A stretch of DNA of 64,000 nucleotides from Pseudomonas sp. GOM7 (GTDB lineage: Bacteria > Pseudomonadota > Gammaproteobacteria > Pseudomonadales > Pseudomonadaceae), in assembly GCF_026723825.1 (NCBI RefSeq), contig NZ_CP113519.1, positions 4,836,001 to 4,900,000 of the forward strand, written 5' to 3'. The translations under genes and the position numbers were made by a program. Shown in pieces: positions 32,736 to 41,873 of this stretch. Below the pieces are notes generated by a model. The model saw only the letters and a list, made by a program, of their open reading frames with translations, ran no database searches and was not told the origin of the DNA. Numbering within the stretch: the stretch's first letter is position 1; each line of letters starts with the position of its first letter.

Positions 32736-34118
32736 ATGAGCGCACCGCTGAAACTGGCCCTGGTCGGCCACACCAATGTCGGCAAGACTTCACTGCTGCG
32801 CACCCTGACCCGCGACATCGACTTCGGCGAAGTCTCGCCGCGCGCCAGCACCACCCGTCATGTCGAAGGCGCGCGCCTGTCGGTGGACGGCCAGGCGCTG
32901 CTGGAGCTTTACGACACCCCCGGCCTGGAAGACGCCATCGCCCTGCTCGACTACCTGGAACGCCTCGACCGCCCCGGCGAGCGTCTGGACGGCCCGGCGC
33001 GCCTGGCTCGCTTCCTCGACGGCAGCGAAGCACGCCAGCGCTACGAACAGGAAGCCAAGGTGCTGCGCCAGTTGCTGGCGTCCGACGCGGGGCTCTACGT
33101 CATCGACGTGCGCGAGCCGGTGCTGGCCAAGTACCGCGACGAACTGGCGGTGCTCAACATGTGTGGCCGACCCTTGCTGCCGGTGCTCAACTTCGTCGCC
33201 AGCGCCAGCCACCGCGAAGGTGAATGGCGCGAGGCCCTGGCCCGTCTTGGCCTGCATGCCCTGGTGGCGTTCGACAGCGTGGCACCGCCGGAAGACGGCG
33301 AACGGCGCCTGTACGAAAGCCTGGCCCTGCTGCTGGAACGCGCGCGCCCGCAACTGCAGAGGCTGATCAAGGATCACGAAGCGCAGCGCCAGGCCCGGCG
33401 CCAGGCTGGCCATCGATTGATCGCCGAACTGCTGATCGACTGCGCCGCCTGCCGCCGTAGCGTCGCCGCCCAACCGCTGCTGGAGAAGGGTGCGGTCGCC
33501 GAACTGCGCGATGCGATTCGCCAGCGCGAGCAACGCTGCGTCGAAGCCCTGCTGCGCCTGTATGCCTTTCGCAGCAGCGATGCCAAGGCCGGCGACCTGC
33601 CCCTGCTCGATGGCCGCTGGGGTGACGACCTGTTCAACCCGGAGACGCTGAAACAGCTCGGCATCAAGGTGGGCGGTGGCATGGCCGCCGGTGCCGCCAC
33701 CGGCGTCGGCGTCGACCTGCTGGTCGGCGGCCTGACCATGGGCGCCGCTGCTGCGCTGGGGGCGGTGATCGGCGGTAGCGCCCAGACCCTGCGTAATTAC
33801 GGGGAAAGATTGAAAGGCAAATTGAAGGGCCAGCGCGAACTGACCGTGGACGACGCCGTACTGCGCCTGCTGGCCCTGCGCCAACAGCAACTGCTGGCCG
33901 CCCTGGACGCCCGTGGCCACGCCGCGATGGAAGCCATCACCCTCGGCGCCCCGCAGGAAAGCCTGTGGCGCCAGGGCAAACTGCCCGCCCCGCTCAATGT
34001 GGCGCGGGCGCATCCGGAATGGTCGTCGCTCAATCCCGGCGCCCGCCTGGAAGAGGCCGAGCGTGCCGAGCAGGTAGAGCGCCTGCGTAGCGACCTCGCC
34101 ATACAACCGCTGGGCTAA
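32736..34118 (+). CDS. GTPase with DUF3482 domain
   Basis: A 460-residue GTP-binding protein. The P-loop is LVGHTNVGKTSLLRTL, switch II is in LYDTPGLEDAIALLDY, and LNFVASASHR probably covers the guanine-specificity region, although a canonical NKxD is not evident. After about residue 200 it changes to helices of the DUF3482 region with a Gly/Ala-rich stretch (GGGMAAGAATGVGVDLLVGG) that could contact the membrane. It follows the DUF2868 membrane protein gene and probably works with it. The cellular role is unknown. Confidence 0.88.
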   Translation: MSAPLKLALVGHTNVGKTSLLRTLTRDIDFGEVSPRASTTRHVEGARLSVDGQALLELYDTPGLEDAIALLDYLERLDRPGERLDGPARLARFLDGSEARQRYEQEAKVLRQLLASDAGLYVIDVREPVLAKYRDELAVLNMCGRPLLPVLNFVASASHREGEWREALARLGLHALVAFDSVAPPEDGERRLYESLALLLERARPQLQRLIKDHEAQRQARRQAGHRLIAELLIDCAACRRSVAAQPLLEKGAVAELRDAIRQREQRCVEALLRLYAFRSSDAKAGDLPLLDGRWGDDLFNPETLKQLGIKVGGGMAAGAATGVGVDLLVGGLTMGAAAALGAVIGGSAQTLRNYGERLKGKLKGQRELTVDDAVLRLLALRQQQLLAALDARGHAAMEAITLGAPQESLWRQGKLPAPLNVARAHPEWSSLNPGARLEEAERAEQVERLRSDLAIQPLG

Positions 34119-34153
34119 AGCGGAGCGCCGCCCTACGCCCACCCTGTTTCATC

Positions 34154-34948
34154 TCAGACGGCTACCGGCGCCTTGATATGCGGATGCGCCTGGTAACCGA
34201 CCAACTCGAAGTCCTCGTACTTGAAGGCCAGCAGATCCTTCACCTCGGGGTTGAGCTGCATGGTCGGCAGTGGCAGCGGCTCACGGGTTAACTGCAGGTC
34301 GGCCTGCTCGATATGGTTGGCGTACAGGTGGCAGTCGCCACCGGTCCAGATGAACTCGCCCGGCTGCAGGCCGCAGACCTGGGCCACCATCAGCGTCAGC
34401 AACGCATAGCTGGCGATGTTGAAGGGCACGCCGAGGAAGATGTCCGCCGAACGCTGATAGAGCTGGCAGGACAGCTTGCCGTCGGCCACGTAGAACTGGA
34501 ACAGCGCATGGCACGGCGGCAGCGCCATCTGCTCGACCAGCGCCGGGTTCCAAGCCGAGACGATCAGGCGGCGCGAGTCCGGGTTGCTCCTGATCATCTC
34601 GATCAGCTTGGCGATCTGGTCGATGGACTCGCCATTGGGCGCCGGCCAACTGCGCCACTGATAGCCGTACACCGGGCCGAGGTCGCCGTTCTCGTCGGCC
34701 CACTCATCCCAGATGGAAACGCCGTTTTCTTTCAGGTAACGGATGTTGGTGTCGCCCTGCAGGAACCACAGCAGCTCGTGGATGATCGAGCGCAGGTGGC
34801 ACTTCTTGGTGGTGACGAGGGGAAAGCCTGCGGCCAGGTCGAAGCGCATCTGGTAGCCGAACACGCTGTAGGTGCCGGTGCCGGTGCGGTCTTCCTTGAA
34901 GGTGCCGTGCTCGCGCACGTGGCGCATCAGGTCGAGGTACTGTTTCAT
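34154..34948 (-). CDS. thyA: thymidylate synthase
   Basis: A 264-residue enzyme that methylates dUMP to dTMP using methylene-tetrahydrofolate. Motifs: GTGTYSVFGYQMRFDL, RSIIHELLWFLQGDTNI, the active-site Cys in MALPPCHALFQFYV, and QRSADIFLGVPFNIASY. The length is exactly that of the E. coli enzyme. Its start codon overlaps the last base of the lgt stop (TGATG), giving translational coupling to lgt, a Pseudomonas/enterobacterial arrangement. The open frame continues upstream through lgt in another phase, but that part is not thyA. Confidence 0.98.
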   Translation of the reverse strand: MKQYLDLMRHVREHGTFKEDRTGTGTYSVFGYQMRFDLAAGFPLVTTKKCHLRSIIHELLWFLQGDTNIRYLKENGVSIWDEWADENGDLGPVYGYQWRSWPAPNGESIDQIAKLIEMIRSNPDSRRLIVSAWNPALVEQMALPPCHALFQFYVADGKLSCQLYQRSADIFLGVPFNIASYALLTLMVAQVCGLQPGEFIWTGGDCHLYANHIEQADLQLTREPLPLPTMQLNPEVKDLLAFKYEDFELVGYQAHPHIKAPVAV

Positions 34949-35748
34949 CAGGCAGCTCCTTGAACGGGCTGACGCTTGTAGGCGTAGACGATCAGGCCGA
35001 TGCCGCCGAGCACCATCGGCACGCAGAGAATCTGCCCCATGGTCAGCCAGCCCCAGGCCAGGTAGCCGAGCTGGGCATCGGGTACGCGGACGAACTCGAC
35101 GATGAAGCGGAACACCCCGTAGCAGGCGGCGAACATGCCGGACACGGCCATGGTCGGGCGCGGCTTGCGCGAGTAGAACCAGAGGATGAGGAACAGCGCC
35201 ACGCCCTCCAGGGCGAACTGGTAGAGCTGCGAAGGGTGGCGCGGCAAATGCTGCGGATCGGTGGGGAAGATCATCGCCCAGGGCACGTCGGTGGCCTTGC
35301 CCCACAGCTCGGCATTGATGAAGTTGCCGATACGCCCGGCCCCCAGACCGATGGGCACCAGCGGCGCGATGAAATCCATCAGCTCGAAGAAGCTCTTGCC
35401 GTTGCGCTTGCCGAACCACCAGGTGGCCAGCATCACGCCGATCAGGCCGCCGTGGAAGGACATGCCGCCTTCCCAGATGCGCAGGATCTTCGCCGGTTCG
35501 GCGATATAGGCCGGCAGATCGTAGAACAGCACGTAGCCCAGGCGCCCGCCGAGGATCACCCCCATGGCCACCCAGAACACCAGGTCGGACAGCTTGTCCT
35601 TGTTCCAGGTGGGGTCGAAGCGGTTCAACCGGCGCGAGGCCAGCCACCAGGCACCACCGATGCCGACCAGGTACATCAGACCGTACCAGTGGATTTTCAG
35701 CGGGCCGAGGGCGACAGCCACCGGGTCGATCTGCGGATAAGGCAGCAT
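34948..35748 (-). CDS. lgt: prolipoprotein diacylglyceryl transferase
   Basis: A 266-residue inner-membrane enzyme adding diacylglycerol to the lipobox Cys of prolipoproteins. It has seven hydrophobic segments; hallmark pieces are YGLMYLVG, MSFHGGLIGVML (with the essential His) and GLGAGRIGNFINAELWGKATD (the Lgt signature with Arg, Asn and Glu). It is transcribed with the TauE-family gene upstream (10-base spacing) and thyA downstream (overlap). Confidence 0.97.
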   Translation of the reverse strand: MLPYPQIDPVAVALGPLKIHWYGLMYLVGIGGAWWLASRRLNRFDPTWNKDKLSDLVFWVAMGVILGGRLGYVLFYDLPAYIAEPAKILRIWEGGMSFHGGLIGVMLATWWFGKRNGKSFFELMDFIAPLVPIGLGAGRIGNFINAELWGKATDVPWAMIFPTDPQHLPRHPSQLYQFALEGVALFLILWFYSRKPRPTMAVSGMFAACYGVFRFIVEFVRVPDAQLGYLAWGWLTMGQILCVPMVLGGIGLIVYAYKRQPVQGAA

Positions 35749-35758
35749 GCAGAACTCC

Positions 35759-36541
35759 TTAGATGAGAAAACTCAGGCCCACGCTGAAAAGCAGCAGGGC
35801 GAACAGACGCTTGAGCAGGCGCGGCGACAGGCGGTGAGCCAGGCGCGCGCCGAAACGGGCGAAGAACATGCTGGTCAGGGCAATGCCCAGCAGCGCCGGA
35901 AGATAGACGAAACCGACGCTCCATGGCGGCAGATCCGGGTTGTTCCAGCCCGTGTACATGAAACTCAACGCCCCGGCGATGGCGATGGGCAGGCCACAGG
36001 CCGCCGAGGTCGCCACGGCCTGCTGCATCGGTACGCTGCGCCAGACCAGAAAGGGCACGGTCAACGAACCACCGCCGATGCCGAAGATCGCCGAAGCCCA
36101 GCCGATCACGCCACCGGCCAGGGTCAGTGTGGGCTTGCCTGGGACACCACGGCTGGCCTTGGGTTTCAGATCCAGCAGCATTTGCACGGCTATGACGATG
36201 GCGAAGGTGCCGATGATCTTCTGCAACAGCGGCCCCTGGATCAGCGCTGCAGTCATGGCCCCCAGCGCCGCGCCGAGCAGGATGCCGCCGGTGAGCCAGC
36301 GAAACAGCGGCCAGCGCACGGCCCCCATGCGGTGATGCGCCAACAACGAGTTGATCGAGGTGAAGACGATGGTGGCCAGCGAGGTGCCTACTGCCAGGTG
36401 CGTCAGAATCTCCGCCGACATGCCGTGCGAGGCGAAGCTGAACACCAGCACCGGCACGATGATCAGACCGCCGCCCACGCCGAACAGCCCGGCCAGCACA
36501 CCGGCCGCCGCGCCCAGCACCAGGTAGAGCAGCAGTTCCAT
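35759..36541 (-). CDS. TauE/SafE-family sulfite/sulfonate exporter-like permease
   Basis: A 260-residue inner-membrane protein of about eight hydrophobic segments, with the duplicated family motif GVLAGLFGVGGGLIIVPVL at the N-terminus and GWASAIFGIGGGSLTVPFLV in the second half. Members export organic anions, but the substrate here is unknown. I start at the ATG at 36541, preceded by GGGGGTG; an upstream TTG at 36559 would add six residues. It lies 10 bases before lgt in the same operon, an arrangement also remembered from P. aeruginosa. Confidence 0.9.
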   Translation of the reverse strand: MELLLYLVLGAAAGVLAGLFGVGGGLIIVPVLVFSFASHGMSAEILTHLAVGTSLATIVFTSINSLLAHHRMGAVRWPLFRWLTGGILLGAALGAMTAALIQGPLLQKIIGTFAIVIAVQMLLDLKPKASRGVPGKPTLTLAGGVIGWASAIFGIGGGSLTVPFLVWRSVPMQQAVATSAACGLPIAIAGALSFMYTGWNNPDLPPWSVGFVYLPALLGIALTSMFFARFGARLAHRLSPRLLKRLFALLLFSVGLSFLI

Positions 36542-36671
36542 CGACACCCCCGAAAACAAAGCCGCATGTTAGCGGAAATGCCCCCGAAACGGCAGGCGCC
36601 AGGTGTCGGGCACCTGTCTGCATGCCACTTCGTGCTAGCCTGCCGTGGTCATCGCTCACAAGGAGCTGCCC

Positions 36672-37415
36672 ATGTGTCTGATCGTCTTCGCCTGGCAACC
36701 CGAGCATCCCCAGGTTCTACGCCTGGTCGCCAACCGCGACGAGTTCTATGAGCGCCCGAGCGCCGCGCTGAGTGAATGGCAAGAGGCACGCGGCGTCTTC
36801 GCCGGGCGTGACCTGGAGGCCGGCGGCACCTGGCTGGGCATCAGCGCGGAGGGGCGCTTCGCCGCCCTGACCAATATCCGTGACCCCAAGCAGCGCGCAG
36901 GCCTGCGCTCGCGCGGCGAGCTGAGCGCCGACTACCTGTGCGGCCAGCTTGGGCCACAGGCCTACCTCGAAGCGGTGATGGCGCGGGCGGCGAGCTACGG
37001 CGGCTTCAATCTGCTGCTGGGCGACAGAAGCCAGCTCTGGCACTTCAACTCCCATAGCGGTCAGGCGCGCCGCCTGGAGGCAGGCGTCTATGGCCTGGGC
37101 AACGCCAACCTGGACACGCCATGGCCCAAGCTGCTGCGCGCGCGCCAGAGATTGCAGGACGAGCCGCATGCCGACGATCAACGGCTGCTGGCGCTGATGG
37201 CCGACACCCATCGGCCAGCCGACAGCGAGCTGCCGGACACTGGTGTTGGCCTGGCAGCAGAGCGCCTACTGTCGAGCATCTTCATCGCCAGCGCCACCTA
37301 CGGCACGCGCGCCAGCACGGTGCTGAAGCTTGGCCGGGACGAGCAGTGGAGCATCACCGAACGCAGCTTCGGCCCACATGGTACCCCTTTGGGCGAGGTG
37401 GCCTTGCACGGGTAG
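36672..37415 (+). CDS. NRDE-family (TANGO2-like) protein
   Basis: A 247-residue protein starting MCLIVFAWQ and carrying the family name motif as ANRDEFYERPSAAL, followed by GGTWLGIS and FAALTNIRDP. It belongs to the Ser/NRDE (TANGO2) family, recently linked in other organisms to haem or lipid handling; the bacterial role is not settled. The N-terminal Cys2 may act as a nucleophile after Met removal, as in Ntn hydrolases, which is inference. Start: AGGAG 6 bases before the ATG at 36672. Divergent from the TauE-lgt-thyA operon. Confidence 0.87.
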   Translation: MCLIVFAWQPEHPQVLRLVANRDEFYERPSAALSEWQEARGVFAGRDLEAGGTWLGISAEGRFAALTNIRDPKQRAGLRSRGELSADYLCGQLGPQAYLEAVMARAASYGGFNLLLGDRSQLWHFNSHSGQARRLEAGVYGLGNANLDTPWPKLLRARQRLQDEPHADDQRLLALMADTHRPADSELPDTGVGLAAERLLSSIFIASATYGTRASTVLKLGRDEQWSITERSFGPHGTPLGEVALHG

Positions 37416-37432
37416 CCCGGATGCAATCCGGG
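37416..37432. repeat. CCCGGAT-GCA-ATCCGGG palindromic repeat, copy 3
   Basis: The palindrome starts at the base after the NRDE-family stop codon and lies in the convergent gap before ptsP. It may serve both genes as a 3' hairpin. Confidence 0.85.
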
Positions 37433-37469
37433 AAAACACCAATGGTGGGATAGCTCCTACCTAGGCGAA

Positions 37470-39749
37470 TCAGGCCTGGATATTGGAGGCCGGGTTGATC
37501 ACTCGGCCCAGGCCGAGGTTACGCAGCGCCAGATGCAGAGTGCTGTAGATCAGGTGCGGGTTGTCCATGGTCATCACCTGCCCCAGCAATTCCCTGGCCT
37601 TGCTCTGGGTGATCTGGCGCAGCAGCCATTTCACCTTGGGCAGGTTGGTGGCATTCATCGACAGCGAGTCGAAGCCCATCGCCAGCAGCAGCACGGCCGC
37701 CGCCGGATCACCGGCCATCTCGCCGCAGATGCTCACTGGCTTGCCTTCCAGATGGGCGTCGTGCACCACCTTCTGCAGCGCCTGCAGTACCGCCGGGTGG
37801 AGGAAGTCGTAGAGGTCGGCCACGCGCGGGTTGTTGCGGTCAACCGCCAGCAAGTACTGGGTCAGGTCGTTCGAGCCGACCGAGAGGAAGTCCACCTGCC
37901 GCGCCAGTTCGCGGGTCTGGTAGACCGCGGCGGGAATCTCGACCATCATGCCGATGGGCGGCAGCGGCACGTCGGTGCCCTCGTCACGCACCTCGCCCCA
38001 GGCGCGGTGGATCAGGTGCAGCGCTTCTTCCAGCTCCTGGGTGCCGGAAATCATCGGCAACAGGATGCGCAGGTTGTTCAGCCCCTCGCTGGCCTTGAGC
38101 ATGGCGCGGGTCTGCACCAGGAAGATTTCCGGGTGGTCAAGGGTAACGCGGATGCCACGCCAGCCGAGGAAGGGATTCTCTTCCTTGATCGGGAAGTAGG
38201 ACAGCGCCTTGTCACCACCGATGTCCAGGGTGCGCATGGTCACCGGCAGCGGGTGGAAGGCCTGCAACTGCTCGCGGTAGGTGGCGAGCTGCTCCTTCTC
38301 GCTGGGGAAGCGCTCGTTGATCATGAACGGCACTTCGGTGCGGTACAGGCCCACGCCCTCGGCGCCGCGCTGCTGGGCACGGGCCACGTCGGCGAGCAGG
38401 CCGGTATTGACCCACAACGGCATGCGATGGCCGTCGAGCGTCTCACAGGGCAGCGCGCGCAGGGCGTCGAGACCTTCGGTGAGCTGGCGCTCCTCCTCGA
38501 CCACGTCGGCGTACTGCTTGCTCAGCAGCTCGCTGGGGTTGGTGAAGACTTCGCCGTGATAGCCGTCGACGATCAGCTTGATGCCGTCGATCTTCGAGTA
38601 CGGCAGGTCGACCACGCCCATCACCGTGGGAATACCCATGGCGCGGGCGAAGATGGCCACGTGGGAGTTGCCCGAACCGGTCACCGAGATCAGGCCCACC
38701 AGTTTGCCTTCCGGCACCTCGCCGAGCATTGCCGGCGACAGCTCCTCGCTGACCAGAATGGTGTTGTCCGGGTACACCAGCGAGGTCTTGCGTTCTTCCT
38801 GCAGGTAGGCGAGCAGGCGCCGGCCGAGGTCGCGCACGTCACTGGCGCGCTCGCGCAGGTAGGCATCGTCCATCAGCTCGAAGCGTTTGACGTGGTCGAG
38901 TACTACCTGGCGCAGGGCGCCCTGCGCCCATTGCCCGGTCTTGATGACCTTGCGCACCTCGTTACCCAAGGCAGCATCGTCGAGCATCATCAGGTAGACG
39001 TCGAACAGTGCGCGCTCTTCCTTGCGCAGTTGCGTGGCGAGCTTCTCGGACAATTCCTGCATGTCCTCGCGCACCCAGCCCAGGGCCTTGTCGAACAAGG
39101 CCAGCTCGGCTTCGATGTCATCGACGCTGCGATCGGGAACCACATTCAGATCGGCCGGGGGCAGCACCACCACAGCGGTGCCCACCGCTGCCCCCGGTGC
39201 CCCCGGCACGCCGACGAACTTGGCCTCCTGCACACCCTTGCCCTGACGGCCCAGGCCGCGAATCGAGCCGGTGGCCTCGGCATGGGCGATGACGCCGGCG
39301 AGCTGCGCGCTCATGGTGACCAGGAAGGCCTCTTCGCCTTCGTCGAACTGGCGGCGCTCCTTCTGCTGCACGACGAGAACACCCATCACCCGACGGTGGT
39401 GGATGATCGGAGCGCCGAGGAAGGAAGCGAAGCGCTCCTCGCCGGTCTCGGCGAAGTAGCGATAGCGGGGATGGCTGGCGGCGTCCTCGAGGTTCAGCGG
39501 CTCCTCACGGGTACCGACCAGGCCCACCAGGCCTTCGTTGGGCGCCATGCTGACCTTGCCGATGGAGCGCTTGTTGAGGCCCTCGGTGGCCATCAGGACG
39601 AAACGGTTGCTGTCCGGGTCGAGCAGATAGACCGAACAGACCTGGCTGCCCATGGCCTCCTTGACCCGCTGCACGATGATCGACAACGCCGCCTTGAGAT
39701 CCTTGGCGGCGTTCACTTCCTGGACGATCTTGCGCAGCGTGTTGAGCAT
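37470..39749 (-). CDS. ptsP: phosphoenolpyruvate-protein phosphotransferase, nitrogen PTS
   Basis: A 759-residue EI-Ntr that takes phosphate from phosphoenolpyruvate and passes it to NPr and EIIA-Ntr. An N-terminal GAF domain (about 1-160) is followed by the EI N-terminal domain with the phospho-His in SVTGSGNSHVAIFARA and a PEP-binding C-terminal domain (LDIGGDKALSYFP, the Glu/Asp region VGSNDLTQYLLAVDRNN, and the Cys of SICGEMAGDP). The length is normal for the GAF-containing type. It starts 20 bases after rppH, and the two are usually cotranscribed in gamma-proteobacteria. Confidence 0.97.
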   Translation of the reverse strand: MLNTLRKIVQEVNAAKDLKAALSIIVQRVKEAMGSQVCSVYLLDPDSNRFVLMATEGLNKRSIGKVSMAPNEGLVGLVGTREEPLNLEDAASHPRYRYFAETGEERFASFLGAPIIHHRRVMGVLVVQQKERRQFDEGEEAFLVTMSAQLAGVIAHAEATGSIRGLGRQGKGVQEAKFVGVPGAPGAAVGTAVVVLPPADLNVVPDRSVDDIEAELALFDKALGWVREDMQELSEKLATQLRKEERALFDVYLMMLDDAALGNEVRKVIKTGQWAQGALRQVVLDHVKRFELMDDAYLRERASDVRDLGRRLLAYLQEERKTSLVYPDNTILVSEELSPAMLGEVPEGKLVGLISVTGSGNSHVAIFARAMGIPTVMGVVDLPYSKIDGIKLIVDGYHGEVFTNPSELLSKQYADVVEEERQLTEGLDALRALPCETLDGHRMPLWVNTGLLADVARAQQRGAEGVGLYRTEVPFMINERFPSEKEQLATYREQLQAFHPLPVTMRTLDIGGDKALSYFPIKEENPFLGWRGIRVTLDHPEIFLVQTRAMLKASEGLNNLRILLPMISGTQELEEALHLIHRAWGEVRDEGTDVPLPPIGMMVEIPAAVYQTRELARQVDFLSVGSNDLTQYLLAVDRNNPRVADLYDFLHPAVLQALQKVVHDAHLEGKPVSICGEMAGDPAAAVLLLAMGFDSLSMNATNLPKVKWLLRQITQSKARELLGQVMTMDNPHLIYSTLHLALRNLGLGRVINPASNIQA

Positions 39750-39769
39750 GCTCGGTCAGAATCCCGTAA

Positions 39770-40249
39770 TCAGTCGCGCACACTGAGGCGCGGTGCAAGT
39801 TCCTTGAGGGCCCGGCGGTAGACCTCGCGCTTGAAGGTGACCACCTGGCCCAGCGGATACCAGTAGCTGACCCAGCGCCAGCCATCGAACTCCGGCTTGC
39901 CGGTCAGATCCATGCGCACACGATCTTCGGAGCCGGTCAGGCGCAGCAGGAACCACTTCTGCTTCTGCCCGATACACAATGGTTGACTGTGCGTGCGCAC
40001 CAGTCGTTGAGGCAGACGATAACGCAACCAACCCCGGGTGCAGGCGAGGATCTTCACGTCCCGCTCTTCGAGCCCGACCTCCTCGTTCAGTTCACGGTAC
40101 AGCGCTTCTTCAGGCGACTCACGGTCATTGATGCCGCCCTGGGGGAACTGCCAGGCGTCTTGGTTGATGCGGCGCGCCCAGAGCACCTGGCCGACATCGT
40201 TGGTCAGGATGATGCCGACATTCGGGCGGAAACCATCGGAATCGATCAC
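39770..40249 (-). CDS. rppH: RNA pyrophosphohydrolase
   Basis: A 159-residue Nudix hydrolase that removes pyrophosphate from mRNA 5' ends to start decay. The Nudix box is GGINDRESPEEALYRELNEE, with RINQDAWQFPQGG before it. I chose the GTG at 40249, giving MIDSDGFRPNVG as in other Pseudomonas RppH, with GAGG upstream; the ATG at 40264 adds five residues and has no ribosome site. Upstream of ptsP in the same operon. Confidence 0.96.
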   Translation of the reverse strand: MIDSDGFRPNVGIILTNDVGQVLWARRINQDAWQFPQGGINDRESPEEALYRELNEEVGLEERDVKILACTRGWLRYRLPQRLVRTHSQPLCIGQKQKWFLLRLTGSEDRVRMDLTGKPEFDGWRWVSYWYPLGQVVTFKREVYRRALKELAPRLSVRD

Positions 40250-40393
40250 GGCAAGCAACCTCATAGACGCAAGTTAGGGCATTGTTCCATAAAGCCGCCG
40301 ACAGCAGCAACGCAGGTTTTGGCGCAGTTTGAAAGCCCTGGCAAAGCGGCTATTCTGGCGCGCCCAAAACATTTGCAGAACAGGTACAGAACC

Positions 40394-41047
40394 GTGCGCT
40401 TGGCCCTTTTCGACCTCGACAATACCCTGTTGGCTGGCGACAGCGATCATAGCTGGGGGGAATTCGTCTGCCAGCGTGGCCTGGTGGATGCCGCCGAGTA
40501 CCTGGCGCGCAACGATGCTTTCTATGCCGACTACTGCGCCGGCAAGCTGGACGTGGTGGCCTACCAGAACTTCAGCCAGGCCATTCTCGGTCGCAGCGAG
40601 ATGACGCAACTGGAGCGGTGGCACCGCGAGTTCATGGCCGAGGTGATCGAGCCGATCATCCTGGCCAAGGGCGAAGCGTTATTGGACGAGCATCGCTCCG
40701 CGGGCGACAAGCTGGTGATCATCACCGCCACCAACCGCTTCGTCACCGCGCCCATCGCCGAGCGCCTGGGTGTGGAAACGCTGATCGCCACCGAATGCGG
40801 CATGCAGGACGGTCGCTACACCGGCCAGATCACCGGCACGCCGTGCTACCAGGGCGGCAAGGTCACGAGGCTGAACGAGTGGCTGAACGAGACAGGCCAC
40901 AGCCTGGACGACGCCTACTTCTACAGCGACTCGCGCAACGACCTGCCCTTGCTGGAAGCGGTAGCCAACCCGGTGGCGGTCGACCCGGACGACGTACTGC
41001 GCGCCACGGCCATCGAACGTGGTTGGCCGGTGATTTCGCTGCGTTGA
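40394..41047 (+). CDS. HAD-IB family phosphatase (SerB-like)
   Basis: A 217-residue haloacid-dehalogenase-type hydrolase starting with GTG at 40394. Motif I is LFDLDNTLLAGDSD, motif II the Thr of VIITATNRFV, and motif IV SDSRNDLPLLEAV with the metal-binding Asp residues. The helical cap between motifs I and II fits the IB subfamily, which includes phosphoserine and histidinol phosphatases. The substrate is unknown. It is divergent from rppH; the shared 144-base gap must contain both promoters. Confidence 0.9.
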   Translation: MRLALFDLDNTLLAGDSDHSWGEFVCQRGLVDAAEYLARNDAFYADYCAGKLDVVAYQNFSQAILGRSEMTQLERWHREFMAEVIEPIILAKGEALLDEHRSAGDKLVIITATNRFVTAPIAERLGVETLIATECGMQDGRYTGQITGTPCYQGGKVTRLNEWLNETGHSLDDAYFYSDSRNDLPLLEAVANPVAVDPDDVLRATAIERGWPVISLR

Positions 41048-41083
41048 GCCTCGGTTCGCCCTGCGCATCGTCCCTTTTTCAGG

Positions 41084-41166
41084 AGCTGGTGCGCATAGCG
41101 CACCCTACGAATCCGAGCGCACGCCGTGCAATGACGTAGGGTGCGCTGCGCGCACCGAGGCAGCAG
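41084..41166. repeat. 83-bp repeat with internal inverted repeat, copy 1
   Basis: Contains GTGCGCATAGCGCACCCTACG and, further on, its imperfect complement CGTAGGGTGCGCTGCGCGCAC, so that the whole unit can fold into one long hairpin. A second copy lies 180 bases downstream with few differences. Confidence 0.85.
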
Positions 41167-41263
41167 CGGCGGACTGGGACGCCCGCCGCTCGTAGCGCCA
41201 GCGAACAGTCCGTCGGGCCATACCGAGTTCGGCACCACAACCTACGCCAGCCCCCTTGGCAGA

Positions 41264-41346
41264 AGCTGGTGCGCATAGCGCACCCTACGAATCTGAGCGC
41301 ACGCCGCGCAACGACGTAGGGTGCGCTGCGCGCACCGAGGCAGCAG
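41264..41346. repeat. 83-bp repeat with internal inverted repeat, copy 2
   Basis: Nearly identical to 41084-41166, including the flanking CACCGAGGCAGCAG. The 97 bases between the copies are not part of the repeat. Confidence 0.85.
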
Positions 41347-41389
41347 ATGCCTCGTCACGCAGAATCGCAAAGAGGGAGTTAGCCCGTAG

Positions 41390-41406
41390 CCCGGATGCAA
41401 TCCGGG
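41390..41406. repeat. CCCGGAT-GCA-ATCCGGG palindromic repeat, copy 4
   Basis: Same 17-base palindrome, preceded by CGTAG, 12 bases before the 3' end of the DUF2269-type gene on the minus strand; could act as its 3' hairpin. Confidence 0.85.
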
Positions 41407-41418
41407 TCGTAGCCTCGA

Positions 41419-41859
41419 TCAGGCCGGCTTGGCCCCCATCAGGGCCATGATGACGAGCAGCAACAGCAGTATCAGCCCAGCATGGATCAAGCACAGGCGC
41501 TTGAGCGCTGTCGGCGCCGGCGTATCACCCAGCGCCCGCCAGGCGGCCAGACGACCGGCCAGCAGCAGGCCAAGCAGCATCATCAGGCCATAGAGAATGC
41601 TGCCCAGCAGCAGCCAGGTCTGCCCCAGCGGCCAGCCGGCGGTGTCCACCAGCCAGTAGCCGGTAATCGGCAGGCTCAGCGCCAACACGGCAAAGGCCGG
41701 CAGGCTGAACAGCAGGGTCACGCGCAGCTTGCGCGCCAGCACCGCCGCATCACCGCTGCGTTGCGCCTTGAACAGCATGACGCCGTGGGCGATCAGGCCG
41801 AGCAGCAGCAACACACCCGGGGCGCTGTGGAGAATGCGAACCAGCAGATAGTGTTCCAT
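41419..41859 (-). CDS. DUF2269-like integral membrane protein
   Basis: A 146-residue protein with four hydrophobic segments (about 10-30, 48-66, 80-102 and 122-142). A His near the N-terminus (RILHSAPGVLLLLGLIAHG) and other conserved polar residues in the helices recall DUF2269 family proteins, which have no defined activity. It begins 14 bases after ilvA on the same strand, so it is probably the second gene of the ilvA transcript. The functional link to threonine deamination is unclear. Confidence 0.75.
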   Translation of the reverse strand: MEHYLLVRILHSAPGVLLLLGLIAHGVMLFKAQRSGDAAVLARKLRVTLLFSLPAFAVLALSLPITGYWLVDTAGWPLGQTWLLLGSILYGLMMLLGLLLAGRLAAWRALGDTPAPTALKRLCLIHAGLILLLLLVIMALMGAKPA

Positions 41860-41873
41860 CAGGGAATCCTTGT

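Larger units (their letters stand above)
41048..41418. other. 371-bp intergenic repeat region
   Basis: No gene is seen. It contains two copies of an 83-base repeat (41084 and 41264), a segment resembling 56039-56083 (GGCACCACAAC end), and one copy of the 17-base palindrome (41390). It lies between the HAD phosphatase and a convergent membrane protein gene. Confidence 0.7.

Noticed and set aside
34154..35647. A single long open frame that could be read as an N-terminally extended thymidylate synthase
   Set aside because: The extension lies in another phase of lgt, which has all family motifs; ThyA starts at 34948 with normal length.
37533..39821. Plus-strand open frame of 762 codons opposite ptsP
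   Set aside because: Antisense shadow of ptsP; composition biased, no domain, and it runs past the ptsP start without a ribosome site.
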